From assembly GCA_945900965.1 (NCBI GenBank), contig CAMDKM010000007.1, positions 48,813 to 112,812 on the forward strand: a stretch of DNA of 64,000 nucleotides, read 5' to 3'. This document shows, piece by piece, positions 16,294 to 25,207 of the stretch. The stretch comes from Bordetella parapertussis. Its GTDB lineage: Bacteria > Pseudomonadota > Gammaproteobacteria > Burkholderiales > JACQAP01. Below the pieces are notes generated by a model. That model was not told where the DNA came from and made no database searches. It saw only the letters and a program-made list of their open reading frames with translations. Each line of letters opens with the position of its first letter. Position 1 is the stretch's first letter. The position numbers and the translations under genes were made by a program.

Positions 16294-17736
16294 CTAAGCC
16301 AGCACATAACTCGTCTTTACCGTGGTGAAGAACTCTACCGCGTAACGGCCCTGCTCGCGCGGCCCGTAACTCGATCCTTTGCGCCCGCCAAACGGAACGT
16401 GGTAATCCACCCCGGCGGTGGGTAGATTCACCATCACCATGCCGGCCTGGGCGTTCTTGCGGAAGTGCGACGCGTGTTTGAGCGATGTGGTTACCACGCC
16501 GGAAGAAAGTCCAAATGGCGTGTCATTCGCCACCGCCAGCGCTTCGTCGTAATCCTTGACTCTCACCACCGAGGCAACCGGTCCGAACACTTCTTCGCGA
16601 TTGATGCGCATCGAGTTGACGGTATCGATGAACAGCGCCGGTTCGATATAAAAGCCATCGGTCTCGCGCTTGAGCAGATTACCGCCGAACGCGAGTTTGC
16701 CGCCTTCTTTTTGCGCCGCCTCGATGTACATCAGGTCTTGATTGAGCTGGTTCTTATCCACCACCGGGCCGATATCGGTACCTTGCTTCAGCGCATTATC
16801 CACCTTGACATTTTTCAGGCGCTCGATCAATGCGGCGACAAATTTGTCGTGAATACCCTGGGTCACCACCAGCCGCGAGGAAGCCGTGCAACGCTGCCCG
16901 GTCGAAAAATAAGCGCCGTTAACCGCACATTCGACGGCGATTTTGATGTCGGCATCGTCAAGCACGACGAGCGGATTCTTGCCGCCCATTTCGAGCTGGA
17001 ACTTGGCCATGCGCGCCACCGCTTTGGCGGCTACCTGACGTCCGGTTTCCACCGAGCCGGTAAAACTGATTGCATCGACGCGTTTGTCGTTGACCAGCAT
17101 CTCGCCCACGACGCTGCCGCGACCCATCACCAGGTTGAATACGCCTTTCGGGATACCGGCATCGACGATAATTTTCCCGAGTGCATGGGCCATGCCCGGC
17201 ACCAGATCGGCGGGCTTGAACACCACACAGTTGCCATAGGCCAGGGCAGGAGCAATTTTCCAGGCGGGAATCGCCGCTGGAAAATTCCAGGGCGATATGA
17301 TGCCGACCACACCGAGCGGCTCGCGCGTCAGTTCGACATCGATGCCGGGGCGCACCGATGGCAGTAATTCTCCCGCGCGGCGCAGCACTTCGCCGGCGAA
17401 GAATTTGAATATGTTGGCCGCGCGCACCACTTCGCCGACGCCCTCGGGAAGCGTCTTGCCTTCTTCGCGCGAGAGCAGTTTGCCCAGTTCGTCCTTGCGC
17501 GCCAGGATGTCGTTGCCGATCCGCTCCAGCAGGTCGGCGCGGGCCTGGGTGCCGAAAGCGGCCCAGGCCGGGGCGGCGGCGCGCGCCGCCTCGACAGCGA
17601 GTTCGGTCTGCGCCCTGTCTGCCTGCGCGTATTCGAAGATCACATCCGCCGTATCCGATGGGTTGATGTCTTTGGAAAGTGTGGCGCCCGCGATCCATTC
17701 GCCGGCAATGTAGTTCTGAAGTATCTGAGTAGTCAT
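16294..17736 (-). CDS. Aldehyde dehydrogenase, alpha-ketoglutaric semialdehyde dehydrogenase-like
   Basis: 480 residues. Catalytic Asn in PWNFPAAIP, Glu in LEMGGKNP and Cys in STGQRCTASSR are intact. The N-terminal IAGEWIAG...INPSDTADVI and overall length match the group that oxidises 2,5-dioxopentanoate (alpha-ketoglutaric semialdehyde) with NAD(P), as in sugar-acid and hydroxyproline breakdown. GGAGG lies about 11 bases before the ATG. The XRE-type regulator gene just upstream on the same strand may control it. The substrate assignment is by resemblance only. Confidence 0.83.
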   Translation of the reverse strand: MTTQILQNYIAGEWIAGATLSKDINPSDTADVIFEYAQADRAQTELAVEAARAAAPAWAAFGTQARADLLERIGNDILARKDELGKLLSREEGKTLPEGVGEVVRAANIFKFFAGEVLRRAGELLPSVRPGIDVELTREPLGVVGIISPWNFPAAIPAWKIAPALAYGNCVVFKPADLVPGMAHALGKIIVDAGIPKGVFNLVMGRGSVVGEMLVNDKRVDAISFTGSVETGRQVAAKAVARMAKFQLEMGGKNPLVVLDDADIKIAVECAVNGAYFSTGQRCTASSRLVVTQGIHDKFVAALIERLKNVKVDNALKQGTDIGPVVDKNQLNQDLMYIEAAQKEGGKLAFGGNLLKRETDGFYIEPALFIDTVNSMRINREEVFGPVASVVRVKDYDEALAVANDTPFGLSSGVVTTSLKHASHFRKNAQAGMVMVNLPTAGVDYHVPFGGRKGSSYGPREQGRYAVEFFTTVKTSYVLA

Positions 17737-17797
17737 GTTAAGGGTATCCTCCGTGGGGAATGCTAGCACGCCGACAAGATCGCGGACCGTTATCGAT

Positions 17798-18550
17798 TCA
17801 AGCAGGCTTGGTCTTGCGCTTGCGGCGCATCTTGTTGAAGGCATCCAGCTCCCAGGGCCGCAGCGCCAGCACCAGGGTTGCCGGCCGCCGCACCCCGAGG
17901 GGCAGATGCATGTCGTCGGTGTGCAGCTCGGAAAATTCCACTGCCAGCCTGCGCAGGCGGGCAATGATTTGCGCGCTTGACGCGGCGGACAACATCGCGT
18001 TGATCGCGGCCATAAACTCGCCCGGTCCATCGAATCGGGAACGGAAGAATTCGGCCTGGCCCGCGCTTCTAAAGTAAGCGAGGATCGGACCGTTCGGCAG
18101 CCAGGAAAAGGTGCGGGTGACTTTCAGCCGGATGCGATTGTTGGGTAACAACTCCAGGAACTTGATGCGGTCGAGCTTCAGCAACAGCTGAATGCATTCG
18201 GTTTTGGTCACATCATAAAACTCGACAATCTGCTCCAGCGTCATGTGGTTCAGCGCGCAGACCGCCACCAGGAACAACTTGGGGTTCCCTACGATTTCGC
18301 GCTCCTGCTCGAGCGTCAACTGGGACACGAAATTGCGTTCGCTGTCCACTTCCCGCGCCAGATCGGTAATCCCTATCCCGGCCAGTTGGCAAATTTGCTC
18401 GAAGCGATCCAGAGTGAAATGGTTGTGGGAAAACATGCGCTTGACGCTCGCCTCGGACAGCTTGAGGGTCTTGGCAACACTCGCGTAGGTTAGCTTGCGG
18501 CCCTTCAACGCGCGTTTGAGCGCATCGACCACCATCACGGTCTGGGACAT
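17798..18550 (-). CDS. XRE-family transcriptional regulator
   Basis: 250 residues. The N terminus is a Cro/CI-type helix-turn-helix (YASVAKTLKLSEASVKRMF, then LDRFEQICQLAGI); the rest is an about 180-residue domain without a recognised catalytic motif, ending in a basic tail (RRKRKTKPA). This one-domain regulator type is common in betaproteobacteria. It precedes the ALDH gene by 61 bp on the same strand and is divergent from a 62-codon gene. Confidence 0.82.
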   Translation of the reverse strand: MSQTVMVVDALKRALKGRKLTYASVAKTLKLSEASVKRMFSHNHFTLDRFEQICQLAGIGITDLAREVDSERNFVSQLTLEQEREIVGNPKLFLVAVCALNHMTLEQIVEFYDVTKTECIQLLLKLDRIKFLELLPNNRIRLKVTRTFSWLPNGPILAYFRSAGQAEFFRSRFDGPGEFMAAINAMLSAASSAQIIARLRRLAVEFSELHTDDMHLPLGVRRPATLVLALRPWELDAFNKMRRKRKTKPA

Positions 18551-18698
18551 GAATTTCTCTGGAATTGGTCTAAAGTCGCATTATGCGATACCGGAGGATG
18601 CCTTGGTAGCAACCTCCGTCCCTGTCCTTTTCTCGCGCCCTCCACATCGACATCATGCCGCCCAACAACAAGCCGTAACAACAACCAGGAGGAGAGAA

Positions 18699-18887
18699 AT
18701 GGAAAACCGATCGCTCGCCACCGCAGTATTCGCCGCTCTGGAAAACAAATCCGCGCCTGTCGCCATAAGTGAAACTCCTGAGGACTCACTACTGCTGGCG
18801 GCCTTGAGCCACAGCGCCACCCGCTGCGATCAGCTCATGCAGCGGCGCGTAGGTTTCGCCATGCCCGGTCAAAACATCGTCCCGTAA
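18699..18887 (+). CDS. Small orphan protein, 62 residues
   Basis: The ATG is preceded by an excellent ribosome site (AGGAGGAGAGAA). The product starts MENRSLATAVFAALENKSAP, has no signal peptide or membrane segment, and one Cys in SATRCDQLMQRR. No family recognised. The ideal ribosome site and its place in the divergent promoter region of the XRE regulator argue for a real gene, possibly controlled by that regulator. Confidence 0.55.
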   Translation: MENRSLATAVFAALENKSAPVAISETPEDSLLLAALSHSATRCDQLMQRRVGFAMPGQNIVP

Positions 18888-19015
18888 AACTCTTCGCTGT
18901 GCGGGCGGGGTTGCGCCTTCCGGGCGCGACCCCGTCATTTCGGCCGGCCGGGTACAGGGTCGGCCACTTTTTTGTCGGCCGTGGGAGAATGCGGGACTTT
19001 CCCAATTCCGGCACC

Positions 19016-20299
19016 ATGGCCCACCTGATTACCGCGCGTCCCGCCGTTCAGGCACTGCGATCCTCGAAAATCCGCGAAGTCGCCAATGCCGGGATGGGAG
19101 GCAAAGACCTGCTCGCCTTCTGGTTCGGCGAGCCCGACGAGGTCACCCCCGATTTCATCCTTCAGGCCGGCATCGAGGCGCTGCAGCGGGGCGAAACCTT
19201 TTACACGCAGAATTTCGGCGTTCCCGAACTGCGCGAGGCGATCGCCTCCTACCTCACGTGCCTGCACGGCACGCAATTCGCCCTGCCGGACGCTTCCACT
19301 CGATCAGGGAGCCAGACACCCCCTTCTCCCTCCGGGACAAGGGCTGGGGACGAGGGAAGGCACCTCATCACCGACTCATCGTTGCATTTCGCGATCTCGC
19401 CCGACAACATCGCAGTGACCAACTCGGGGATGTCCGCCCTGATGCTGACGACCCAGGCGCTGATCAGCCCCGGTGATCGTGTTGTGGTCATCACTCCGGT
19501 GTGGCCGAACCTGGTGGAGATCCCGAAAATTCTTGGCGCGCAGGTGGAGACGTTTCCGCTGACGTTCTCCCCGCAAGGCTGGGCGCTCGACCTGGAACGC
19601 CTGCTCGCCACACTGACGCCAGATACCCGCGCCGTCTACCTCAACTCGCCCAACAATCCGACTGGATGGACCATCACACGCGACCAGCAGATCGCGATAC
19701 TCGCGCACTGCCGCCGGCATGGCATCTGGATTCCCGCGGACGACGCCTACGAGCGACTCTACTACGCCGATGCCGTCGCGCCGTCCTTTCTGGACATCTG
19801 CAACGAGCAGGATCGGCTCGTCAGCACGAATACGTTTTCTAAGTCCTGGCTGATGACCGGCTGGCGCCTGGGCTGGATCGTAGCGCCACGCGAACTGATG
19901 CCCGCGCTCGGCACCCTGATCGAATACAACACCTCCTGTGCCCCAGGATTCGTGCAGCGCGCCGGCATCGCCGCCATCGAACAGGGCGACCCGGTCATCG
20001 CGCGCACCCAGCAACGCTTTCGCAAGGCCCGCGATTTTCTCTGTACACAGTTGCGTACCATCCCCGGCGTCGAAGTCTCCGTCCCCTCAGGTGCGATGTA
20101 CGCCTTCTTCAAAATGCCCCGCGTAACCGACAGCCTCGCATTCTGCAAAGGCCTGGTCGCTGAAACCGGACTCGGCCTGGCGCCGGGTATTGCGTTCGGC
20201 CCGGAGGGCGAAGGGTTTGTGAGATGGTGCTTTGCGTCGAACGAAGACAGGTTGGCGCAGGGGATTGAACGGCTGCGGCGGTATATTGGGCATCGGTGA
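19016..20299 (+). CDS. PLP-dependent class I/II aminotransferase with an in-frame repeat insertion
   Basis: 427 residues from the ATG at 19016 (MAHLITARPAV); the frame is open further upstream but the extension is arginine-rich and unlike the family. PLP-binding features are NSPNNPTGW, ADDAYERLYY and the Schiff-base lysine in TFSKSWLMTGWRLGW. The family transfers amino groups between aspartate-like amino acids and keto acids. At about residues 92-120, where relatives continue directly, there are extra residues (TRSGSQTPPSPSGTRAGDEG) encoded by an intergenic-type repeat; see the separate entry. Confidence 0.83.
   Translation: MAHLITARPAVQALRSSKIREVANAGMGGKDLLAFWFGEPDEVTPDFILQAGIEALQRGETFYTQNFGVPELREAIASYLTCLHGTQFALPDASTRSGSQTPPSPSGTRAGDEGRHLITDSSLHFAISPDNIAVTNSGMSALMLTTQALISPGDRVVVITPVWPNLVEIPKILGAQVETFPLTFSPQGWALDLERLLATLTPDTRAVYLNSPNNPTGWTITRDQQIAILAHCRRHGIWIPADDAYERLYYADAVAPSFLDICNEQDRLVSTNTFSKSWLMTGWRLGWIVAPRELMPALGTLIEYNTSCAPGFVQRAGIAAIEQGDPVIARTQQRFRKARDFLCTQLRTIPGVEVSVPSGAMYAFFKMPRVTDSLAFCKGLVAETGLGLAPGIAFGPEGEGFVRWCFASNEDRLAQGIERLRRYIGHR
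19317..19360. repeat. Intergenic-type hairpin repeat inside a coding region
   Basis: CCCCTTCTCCCTCC-GGG-ACAAGGGCTGGGGACGAGGG resembles the CTCTCCC...GGGAGAG hairpin repeats found between parE and parC (42150-42380). Here it is slightly degenerate and reads through in frame within the aminotransferase gene. Confidence 0.65.
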
Positions 20300-20508
20300 G
20301 GAGTTGCCGAGGGGCGAAAGTTGCCGTCACAAACGACCGGGCAGAGTCGATTTCTTACGCCGTGCTTTACTTGGTGAGGGTGCTATATTGCAAGACCTGA
20401 CACCGCGCCTTTGACACCGTGCCTTCGATTGTCAGTGCCGGTGTCTTCGGCAGACGCCTGGCCCGACTCCTGCCGTCTTCATCCTTCACTCATTCACCCT
20501 TCGCGCCT

Positions 20509-20997
20509 TTACTGCCCTTGGTGCTTCTCGTGAACCAGCAAGCTCTGCTTGCGCTCCAATCCCCCGGCATAACCGGTCAGGGAATTATCGGCGCCGATAA
20601 CCCGATGGCAGGGAACAATAATAGATATCGGATTACGGGCGTTGGCGTGGCCAACCGCGCGCGAGGCAGTGGGCCGGCCGATACGTCGGGCAAGTTCCGC
20701 GTAGGAGATGGTTTTGCCGAAGGGAATGTTGCGCAACTCCTTCCAGACTTGCATCTGAAATGCGGTCCCCTGCGGCGCAAGGGGCAGGTCGAAGTCCGCA
20801 AGCTCGCCGTTGAAGTAGGCACGAAGTTGTCGCGCCACGTCCGGCAAGGGCGAGACCGAAGCGTCTTCTACCCAATCGTCCTTCATGATCGGACGATGTT
20901 TGTCGGATTGTGTATGCAGGCCCGTGAGTGCCTTGCCGTCGGATATCAGCAACAACGGCCCGACCGGGCTGGAGAAATGGGTGAAGTATGTCGTCAT
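20509..20997 (-). CDS. ogt: Methylated-DNA--[protein]-cysteine S-methyltransferase
   Basis: 162 residues from ATG 20997 (GGAGG eight bases upstream). The suicide-acceptor site is IIVPCHRVIG with the GYAGGLERK helix after it, and the helix-turn-helix reads GRPTASRAVGHANARNP. The protein takes methyl groups off O6-methylguanine in one turnover. Its ATG overlaps the TGA of the ada-alkA gene as ATGA, so translation is coupled. A degenerate heptamer tract (TTCACTCATTCACCC) runs up to its stop codon. Confidence 0.95.
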   Translation of the reverse strand: MTTYFTHFSSPVGPLLLISDGKALTGLHTQSDKHRPIMKDDWVEDASVSPLPDVARQLRAYFNGELADFDLPLAPQGTAFQMQVWKELRNIPFGKTISYAELARRIGRPTASRAVGHANARNPISIIVPCHRVIGADNSLTGYAGGLERKQSLLVHEKHQGQ

Positions 20998-22412
20998 TTG
21001 AAGGACCTCCATAAATGCATCGCGGCGTAGCCGCGCCAGGGTCGCCAGGCCTCGGCCTTTGCCAACACCTCGCGTTCATTGTCAGTGCCCAATGCCTTGC
21101 GTATTCCCAGGTCGGTGGCGGGAAATGCGTCGGGCCAGGAAAACGCGCGCATCGCCAGATATTGCGCGGTCCACTCGCCGACCCCCGGCAATTCCTTGAG
21201 ACGCGCCAGGGCCGCTTCGATATCCGCACCCGGTTCGAGAAGATTCGGGTTATCCGCCATCGCCTTCGACAGGTTAACCAGAGTACGCGCACGGGCCGAC
21301 GTTATGCCGATGGCGGTCAACTCGGCAGGTGCGGCCTTGGCAACAGCGGCGGCCGTGGGCACGAGCCGCGTCAATTCAGGGAAAGGTGTCTGCACTTGCA
21401 CTCCAAACGCCGCCGCGAATCGTCCGGCCAGCGTGGTGGCCGCCTTGACGCTGATCTGCTGACCAAGCACCGCACGCACCGCCACTTCGTAGCCATCGAA
21501 AGCGCCCGGCAGACGCAAGCCCGGATTCTTGTCCGCCAGCTTGCCCAGGCGTTGCGCGATACGTTGCGGCTCGGCACCCACATCGAACAAGCGCCGCAGC
21601 TTTCGCAACACGACCGGCACCACTCGGCCCAGTTCCGGCGCCAACTCAACACTCAGGACATTCCCATCGGCGGCCGGCTCGACCCGAACCCAACCGATGC
21701 GACCGCCGACTTCGACAGTGCGAAGATAACACTCACCGGCCACCGCCTCGGCCCCGGCGTACAAGCGCGCGCTCAGAAATTCCAGCATCGCTTCCCAGTC
21801 GAAGGGCGGGCGATACGCAATTTCAAATCTCAAACGCTCATCAATCCGCTTGCCGATTCTCTTGCGGAACTGACTGGGATTGAGTCGATAGTTGGTCTGA
21901 AAGGCATCGTTGAATCGGCGCAAGCTGCCAAATCCGCTCGCAAAAGCCACGTCGGTCACTGACATCGCGGTGTCCGTAAGCAGCATCTTCGCCGTGAGCA
22001 GACGTTGGGTTTCCAGCATCTTGTTCGGCGAGACGCCGAATTCGCCTTCGATCACCCGGCGCAGATGCCGGTCACTGACACCCATTTCCGCCGCCAGCTC
22101 GGACACACTGATTTCGTTCAGCGCACCGTCTTCGATGCGCCGCGCCAGCGCCACGGCCAGCCGGTTGCGGGAATCTACGAGGGAATTTCCCGGCGCCAAT
22201 TCAGGACGGCAGCGCAAACAAGGCCGAAAGCCCGCCTGCTCTGCCGACGCAGCGTTGGGATAGAAAGTACAGTTTTTTCTGAGCGGCCGGCGCGACGTAC
22301 ACACAAGCCGACAGTAGATGCCAGTCGAAGCCACGCCGACAAACATCAACCCATCGAACCGCGGATCGCGGCTCGTCAGTGCCTGGTAACAGCTTTCGGT
22401 ATCGAGTTGCAT
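20994..22412 (-). CDS. alkA: Ada-AlkA fusion: methylation-responsive regulator and 3-methyladenine DNA glycosylase
   Basis: 472 residues from ATG 22412. Domains in order: Ada zinc domain (about 1-80; STGIYCRLVC and FRPCLRCRPE give the four cysteines, the first being the methyl acceptor), AraC-type helix-turn-helix (about 90-185; SELAAEMGVSDRHLRRV), AlkA N-terminal domain, then HhH-GPD glycosylase (LKELPGVGEWTAQYLAMRAF) with the catalytic Asp in PATDLGI. The protein combines alkylation sensing and base excision, and with ogt makes a two-gene alkylation-repair operon. The upstream in-frame extension is not likely to be translated. Confidence 0.92.
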   Translation of the reverse strand: MQLDTESCYQALTSRDPRFDGLMFVGVASTGIYCRLVCTSRRPLRKNCTFYPNAASAEQAGFRPCLRCRPELAPGNSLVDSRNRLAVALARRIEDGALNEISVSELAAEMGVSDRHLRRVIEGEFGVSPNKMLETQRLLTAKMLLTDTAMSVTDVAFASGFGSLRRFNDAFQTNYRLNPSQFRKRIGKRIDERLRFEIAYRPPFDWEAMLEFLSARLYAGAEAVAGECYLRTVEVGGRIGWVRVEPAADGNVLSVELAPELGRVVPVVLRKLRRLFDVGAEPQRIAQRLGKLADKNPGLRLPGAFDGYEVAVRAVLGQQISVKAATTLAGRFAAAFGVQVQTPFPELTRLVPTAAAVAKAAPAELTAIGITSARARTLVNLSKAMADNPNLLEPGADIEAALARLKELPGVGEWTAQYLAMRAFSWPDAFPATDLGIRKALGTDNEREVLAKAEAWRPWRGYAAMHLWRSFK

Positions 22413-22529
22413 GGCGGCATAGTGCACGTGATCAATCGGCCTTGCCAGCCATTTTCGGACATGTAGTTCAGTCTCTCTCCCCTCGCGGAACAAGGGCAGG
22501 TAGGTACGAACCGGCGATGACGAGCTGGG

Positions 22530-23696
22530 TCAGGATTGCCTGGCCGCCGCCTCGTCGGCACGAATCTGTTCGATGGAACGCTCGCGGTGTTTCAACCACC
22601 AGCCGTATTGCACCGGCCAGTCGTCCATCGCATCCAAGGCTTTTCGTCCCAGCGCGATCTCCGCCATCTGCGGCCAACATGGATTTACCAGCGCTTCCCG
22701 CGCGATGGCAACCAGATCCGCCCGGCCCATCTGCACGATCTCTTCAGCGAAAAAAGGATCGACGATGAGGCCCACCGCCATGGATTTGATATCCGCCTCC
22801 CGCCGCACGCGTTCGGCGTAGGACACTTGAAAACCCCAGGATCTCTTGACGCGTGCCGCAGTAGCCGAGCCGAACAACCCACCCGAGGAACAATCGATTA
22901 CATCGATGCCGCGCAGCTTGAGTTCCTTTGCATAAGCCACCGTGTCATCCAGGGTCCAGCCGCCATCGAGGCCGTCGACTGCGGAGACGCGCAGAAACAC
23001 CGGCTTGTCCTTCGGCCACGCGGTGCGCAGGGCTTCGGCCAGCTCAAGAGGAAATCGCGTGCGGCCAGCGAAGTCGCCGCCATAGGCATCGGTGCGCTTG
23101 TTCGACAGAGGCGAGAGAAACTGGTGAATCAGGTAGCCGTGTGCGTTGTGGATGTTCAGCACTTCGAATCCCGCATCCACCGCGCGTTTGGCCGCGTCCA
23201 CCCAGTCGCGCTTGAGCGTGGTCAGATCGGAGACCGTTAACTGCCGTGGCACGATATGGCCCTCGGCCATCGGCTCGGCAGTGGGAGCGACCGTGTCCCA
23301 TTTCTTTTCGCCACGGGCGAAGTCTTCGGCGGTGAGCGCACCGTTGCCGAACCAGGGCCGCTGCATGGAACCTTTGCGACCGGCATGCGCGAGCTGTATG
23401 CCGGGTACCACGTTTTGCGCCTTCATGAATTCGGCGATGCGCTTGAGCGGCGGCACATGCGCGGAGGACCAGATGCCCAAGTCCCCGTTGGTGATGCGGC
23501 CCTGGTCCGTCACCGCCGTCGCCTCGACAAACACACAGCCCGCTCCACCCAACACCAGCCGGCCCCAGTGCGCAAAGTGGAAGTCCTGCGCGATACCTTC
23601 GATAGCCGAGTAAGTCGCCATCGGAGCGATGACGACGCGGTTCTTGAACGTGACTTCTCGAATCTTGAGGGGTGTGAATAGTAATGGCTTGTTCAT
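22530..23696 (-). CDS. Old yellow enzyme family NADH:flavin oxidoreductase
   Basis: 388 residues. A TIM-barrel FMN enzyme with NRVVIAPMATYS at the start, the substrate-binding pair in NIHNAHGYLIHQFLSP, and SPLSNKRTDAYGG. The HNAH form and the length are as in the YqjM/XenA branch, which reduces C=C bonds of activated alkenes. FMN-binding sequence AREALVNPCWP is near the end. Single-gene unit; natural substrate unknown. Confidence 0.9.
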   Translation of the reverse strand: MNKPLLFTPLKIREVTFKNRVVIAPMATYSAIEGIAQDFHFAHWGRLVLGGAGCVFVEATAVTDQGRITNGDLGIWSSAHVPPLKRIAEFMKAQNVVPGIQLAHAGRKGSMQRPWFGNGALTAEDFARGEKKWDTVAPTAEPMAEGHIVPRQLTVSDLTTLKRDWVDAAKRAVDAGFEVLNIHNAHGYLIHQFLSPLSNKRTDAYGGDFAGRTRFPLELAEALRTAWPKDKPVFLRVSAVDGLDGGWTLDDTVAYAKELKLRGIDVIDCSSGGLFGSATAARVKRSWGFQVSYAERVRREADIKSMAVGLIVDPFFAEEIVQMGRADLVAIAREALVNPCWPQMAEIALGRKALDAMDDWPVQYGWWLKHRERSIEQIRADEAAARQS

Positions 23697-23753
23697 GGCT
23701 GCATGTTCTTCAGATGGTAATTGTGCGTAGTGCTGATTTGTTTTTCTCGAGTG

Positions 23754-23815
23754 GGTGGGAATCCAGACTTTTTTAGTCGCTGGATTCCTGTCTGCACGGG
23801 AATGACAGCGGTTGA
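23754..23815. repeat. dRS3-like palindromic repeat
   Basis: Contains GGGAATCCAG, a short spacer, CTGGATTCC and the imperfect palindrome ATTCCT-N8-GGGAAT (about 23783-23802). It is related to the arms at 12.2 and 12.5 kb. It lies 10 bp from the heptamer array at 23825. Confidence 0.8.
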
Positions 23816-23824
23816 GATTTTCCC

Positions 23825-23852
23825 TAGCCCCCAGCCCCTAGTCCCTAGCCCC
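23825..23852. repeat. Heptamer array TAGCCCC, overlapping a stop codon
   Basis: Units TAGCCCC, CAGCCCC, TAGTCCC and TAGCCCC in strict register, followed by TCACACT. The TAG stop of the cinA-like gene (23845-23847 on the minus strand) and the codons just before it lie inside the array. Confidence 0.88.
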
Positions 23853-24582
23853 TCACACTCCACTCAAACCCCAGCGCACTGACGCCTTTTTGCAAATTCT
23901 CGAGCGCCTCGTTGGCGAGTATTGCCTCGCCCTTGACGCCCAACTCGATACGCCGATCCGGACTGACGCTGGGCAGGCTGAACAATTTCAGCGCGGGGTA
24001 TCGCGCGATGCATGCATTCATCAAATCGATCAACTGGCTCTCTCCCGCACCTCTAACCACGATTGCCACATCAACTGGCGGGTCCGCACGATGCAGATGC
24101 GCGTATTCATAATCGAGCACCCATTCCATCATCGGCCAGGCCATTTCCGGGAAGCCGGGCAGAAAATGGTGTCGGTGGAAACTAAAACCGGGAATACGAT
24201 TGAAGGGGTTGGCAATAATGCGGCTGCCCGCCGGGAATACGCCCATCTCCAGGCGCCTGGCGTTGATCTCCGCGCCGAAACGCGCTTCGATCTCGCGCCT
24301 GGCCTCGGGATGCATTCGCAACTCGACACCCGCCGCCCTGGCCGCGCATTGGCGGGTATGGTCATCGGGTGTGGCGCCGATGCCGCCAAAGCTGAACACG
24401 GTATCGGCACGCGCCAATGTGCTGGTCAATACCTGCGTAATGATGTCGGGATCGTCGGGCAGATTCATGCTCCACGACAGGCCCAAACCGCGTGCCTTCA
24501 GCAATTCCACGATCTTGGGAAAATGTTTGTCCTGCCGTTTCCCGGACAAGATTTCATCGCCGATGATAAGTGCTCCGAACAC
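23845..24582 (-). CDS. CinA N-terminal / molybdopterin-binding domain protein
   Basis: 245 residues from a GTG start with AGGAG six bases upstream. It has the MoCF-biosynthesis fold: IIGDEILSGKRQDKH at the start and FGGIGATPDDHTRQ in the middle. It lacks the C-terminal nicotinamide-mononucleotide deamidase domain of full-length CinA. Related short proteins hydrolyse ADP-ribose-type or FAD pyrophosphates; the function here is open. The last codons (VRG, stop) lie in a heptamer array. Confidence 0.85.
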   Translation of the reverse strand: MFGALIIGDEILSGKRQDKHFPKIVELLKARGLGLSWSMNLPDDPDIITQVLTSTLARADTVFSFGGIGATPDDHTRQCAARAAGVELRMHPEARREIEARFGAEINARRLEMGVFPAGSRIIANPFNRIPGFSFHRHHFLPGFPEMAWPMMEWVLDYEYAHLHRADPPVDVAIVVRGAGESQLIDLMNACIARYPALKLFSLPSVSPDRRIELGVKGEAILANEALENLQKGVSALGFEWSVRG

Positions 24583-24695
24583 GCTTGGCTCCTGCGATGC
24601 CTTGAGGCCGCCGAGTTTGCAGGCGGCGGGGAACTCCCGTCAAGCCCGGCGTCCGGAACGGCTTGTTGACAGCGATACGCAGCATCGGCAAGAAT

Positions 24696-24711
24696 GGTTC
24701 TAATTAGAATC
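24696..24711. promoter_or_regulatory. Palindromic operator candidate before the MarR gene
   Basis: A perfect 12-bp palindrome, TTCTAA-TTAGAA, lies at 24698-24709 between the divergent cinA-like and marR-type genes. MarR regulators bind short AT-rich palindromes near their own promoter, so this is a likely autoregulatory site. Confidence 0.55.
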
Positions 24712-24732
24712 AAATACTCGCAATGTGGCTAC

Positions 24733-25185
24733 ATGCCTAAAGACCAGTACCTCAAAACCTTGCGTTCCCTGGCCGAGTGTTATCAGGCTTTCGAGGCCTA
24801 TTCCGGGGCGCATGTACGGCAAATGGGGCTAACGGCGGCGCAGTTCGATATTGTCGCCACCCTGGGCAATACGCCGGGCATGACCTGCCGCGAGTTGGGC
24901 GAGAAAACCCTCATCACCAAGGGCACGCTGACCGGCGTGCTGGATCGCATGGAAGCAAGCGGCCTCGTGCGCCGTGGCGCGACGGATGCCGACCGTCGGC
25001 AGGTTTTTGTCGCGCTCACGCCCCAGGGCACGCGCGTGTTCGAGCGCGCGTTCCCGGCGCATATCAATCATATCAAGCCCGCGTTCAACACCTTATCGCC
25101 ACGCGAACTGGAGCAGATGACCCTATTGCTGCACAAGTTACGCGACGCCTTGCGCGAGGCGCGCGCGCAGAGCAAGGCAGCCTGA
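24733..25185 (+). CDS. MarR-family transcriptional regulator
   Basis: 150 residues from ATG 24733; an upstream ATG at 24694 would place the palindromic operator inside the gene. Winged helix-turn-helix: CRELGEKTLITKGTLTGVLD for the recognition part and GLVRRGATDADRRQVFVAL for the wing. Such dimers usually repress stress, efflux or catabolic genes and respond to small aromatic ligands or oxidation. The cytochrome b561 gene follows directly, so the regulator probably controls the b561-YceI set. Confidence 0.87.
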   Translation: MPKDQYLKTLRSLAECYQAFEAYSGAHVRQMGLTAAQFDIVATLGNTPGMTCRELGEKTLITKGTLTGVLDRMEASGLVRRGATDADRRQVFVALTPQGTRVFERAFPAHINHIKPAFNTLSPRELEQMTLLLHKLRDALREARAQSKAA

Positions 25186-25207
25186 TTTGACCGCGGCTGC
25201 CTCATCC

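Noticed and set aside
17737..18030. N-terminal extension of the ALDH at 16294
   Set aside because: It runs into the XRE regulator gene in another frame; the standard ALDH start is at 17736.
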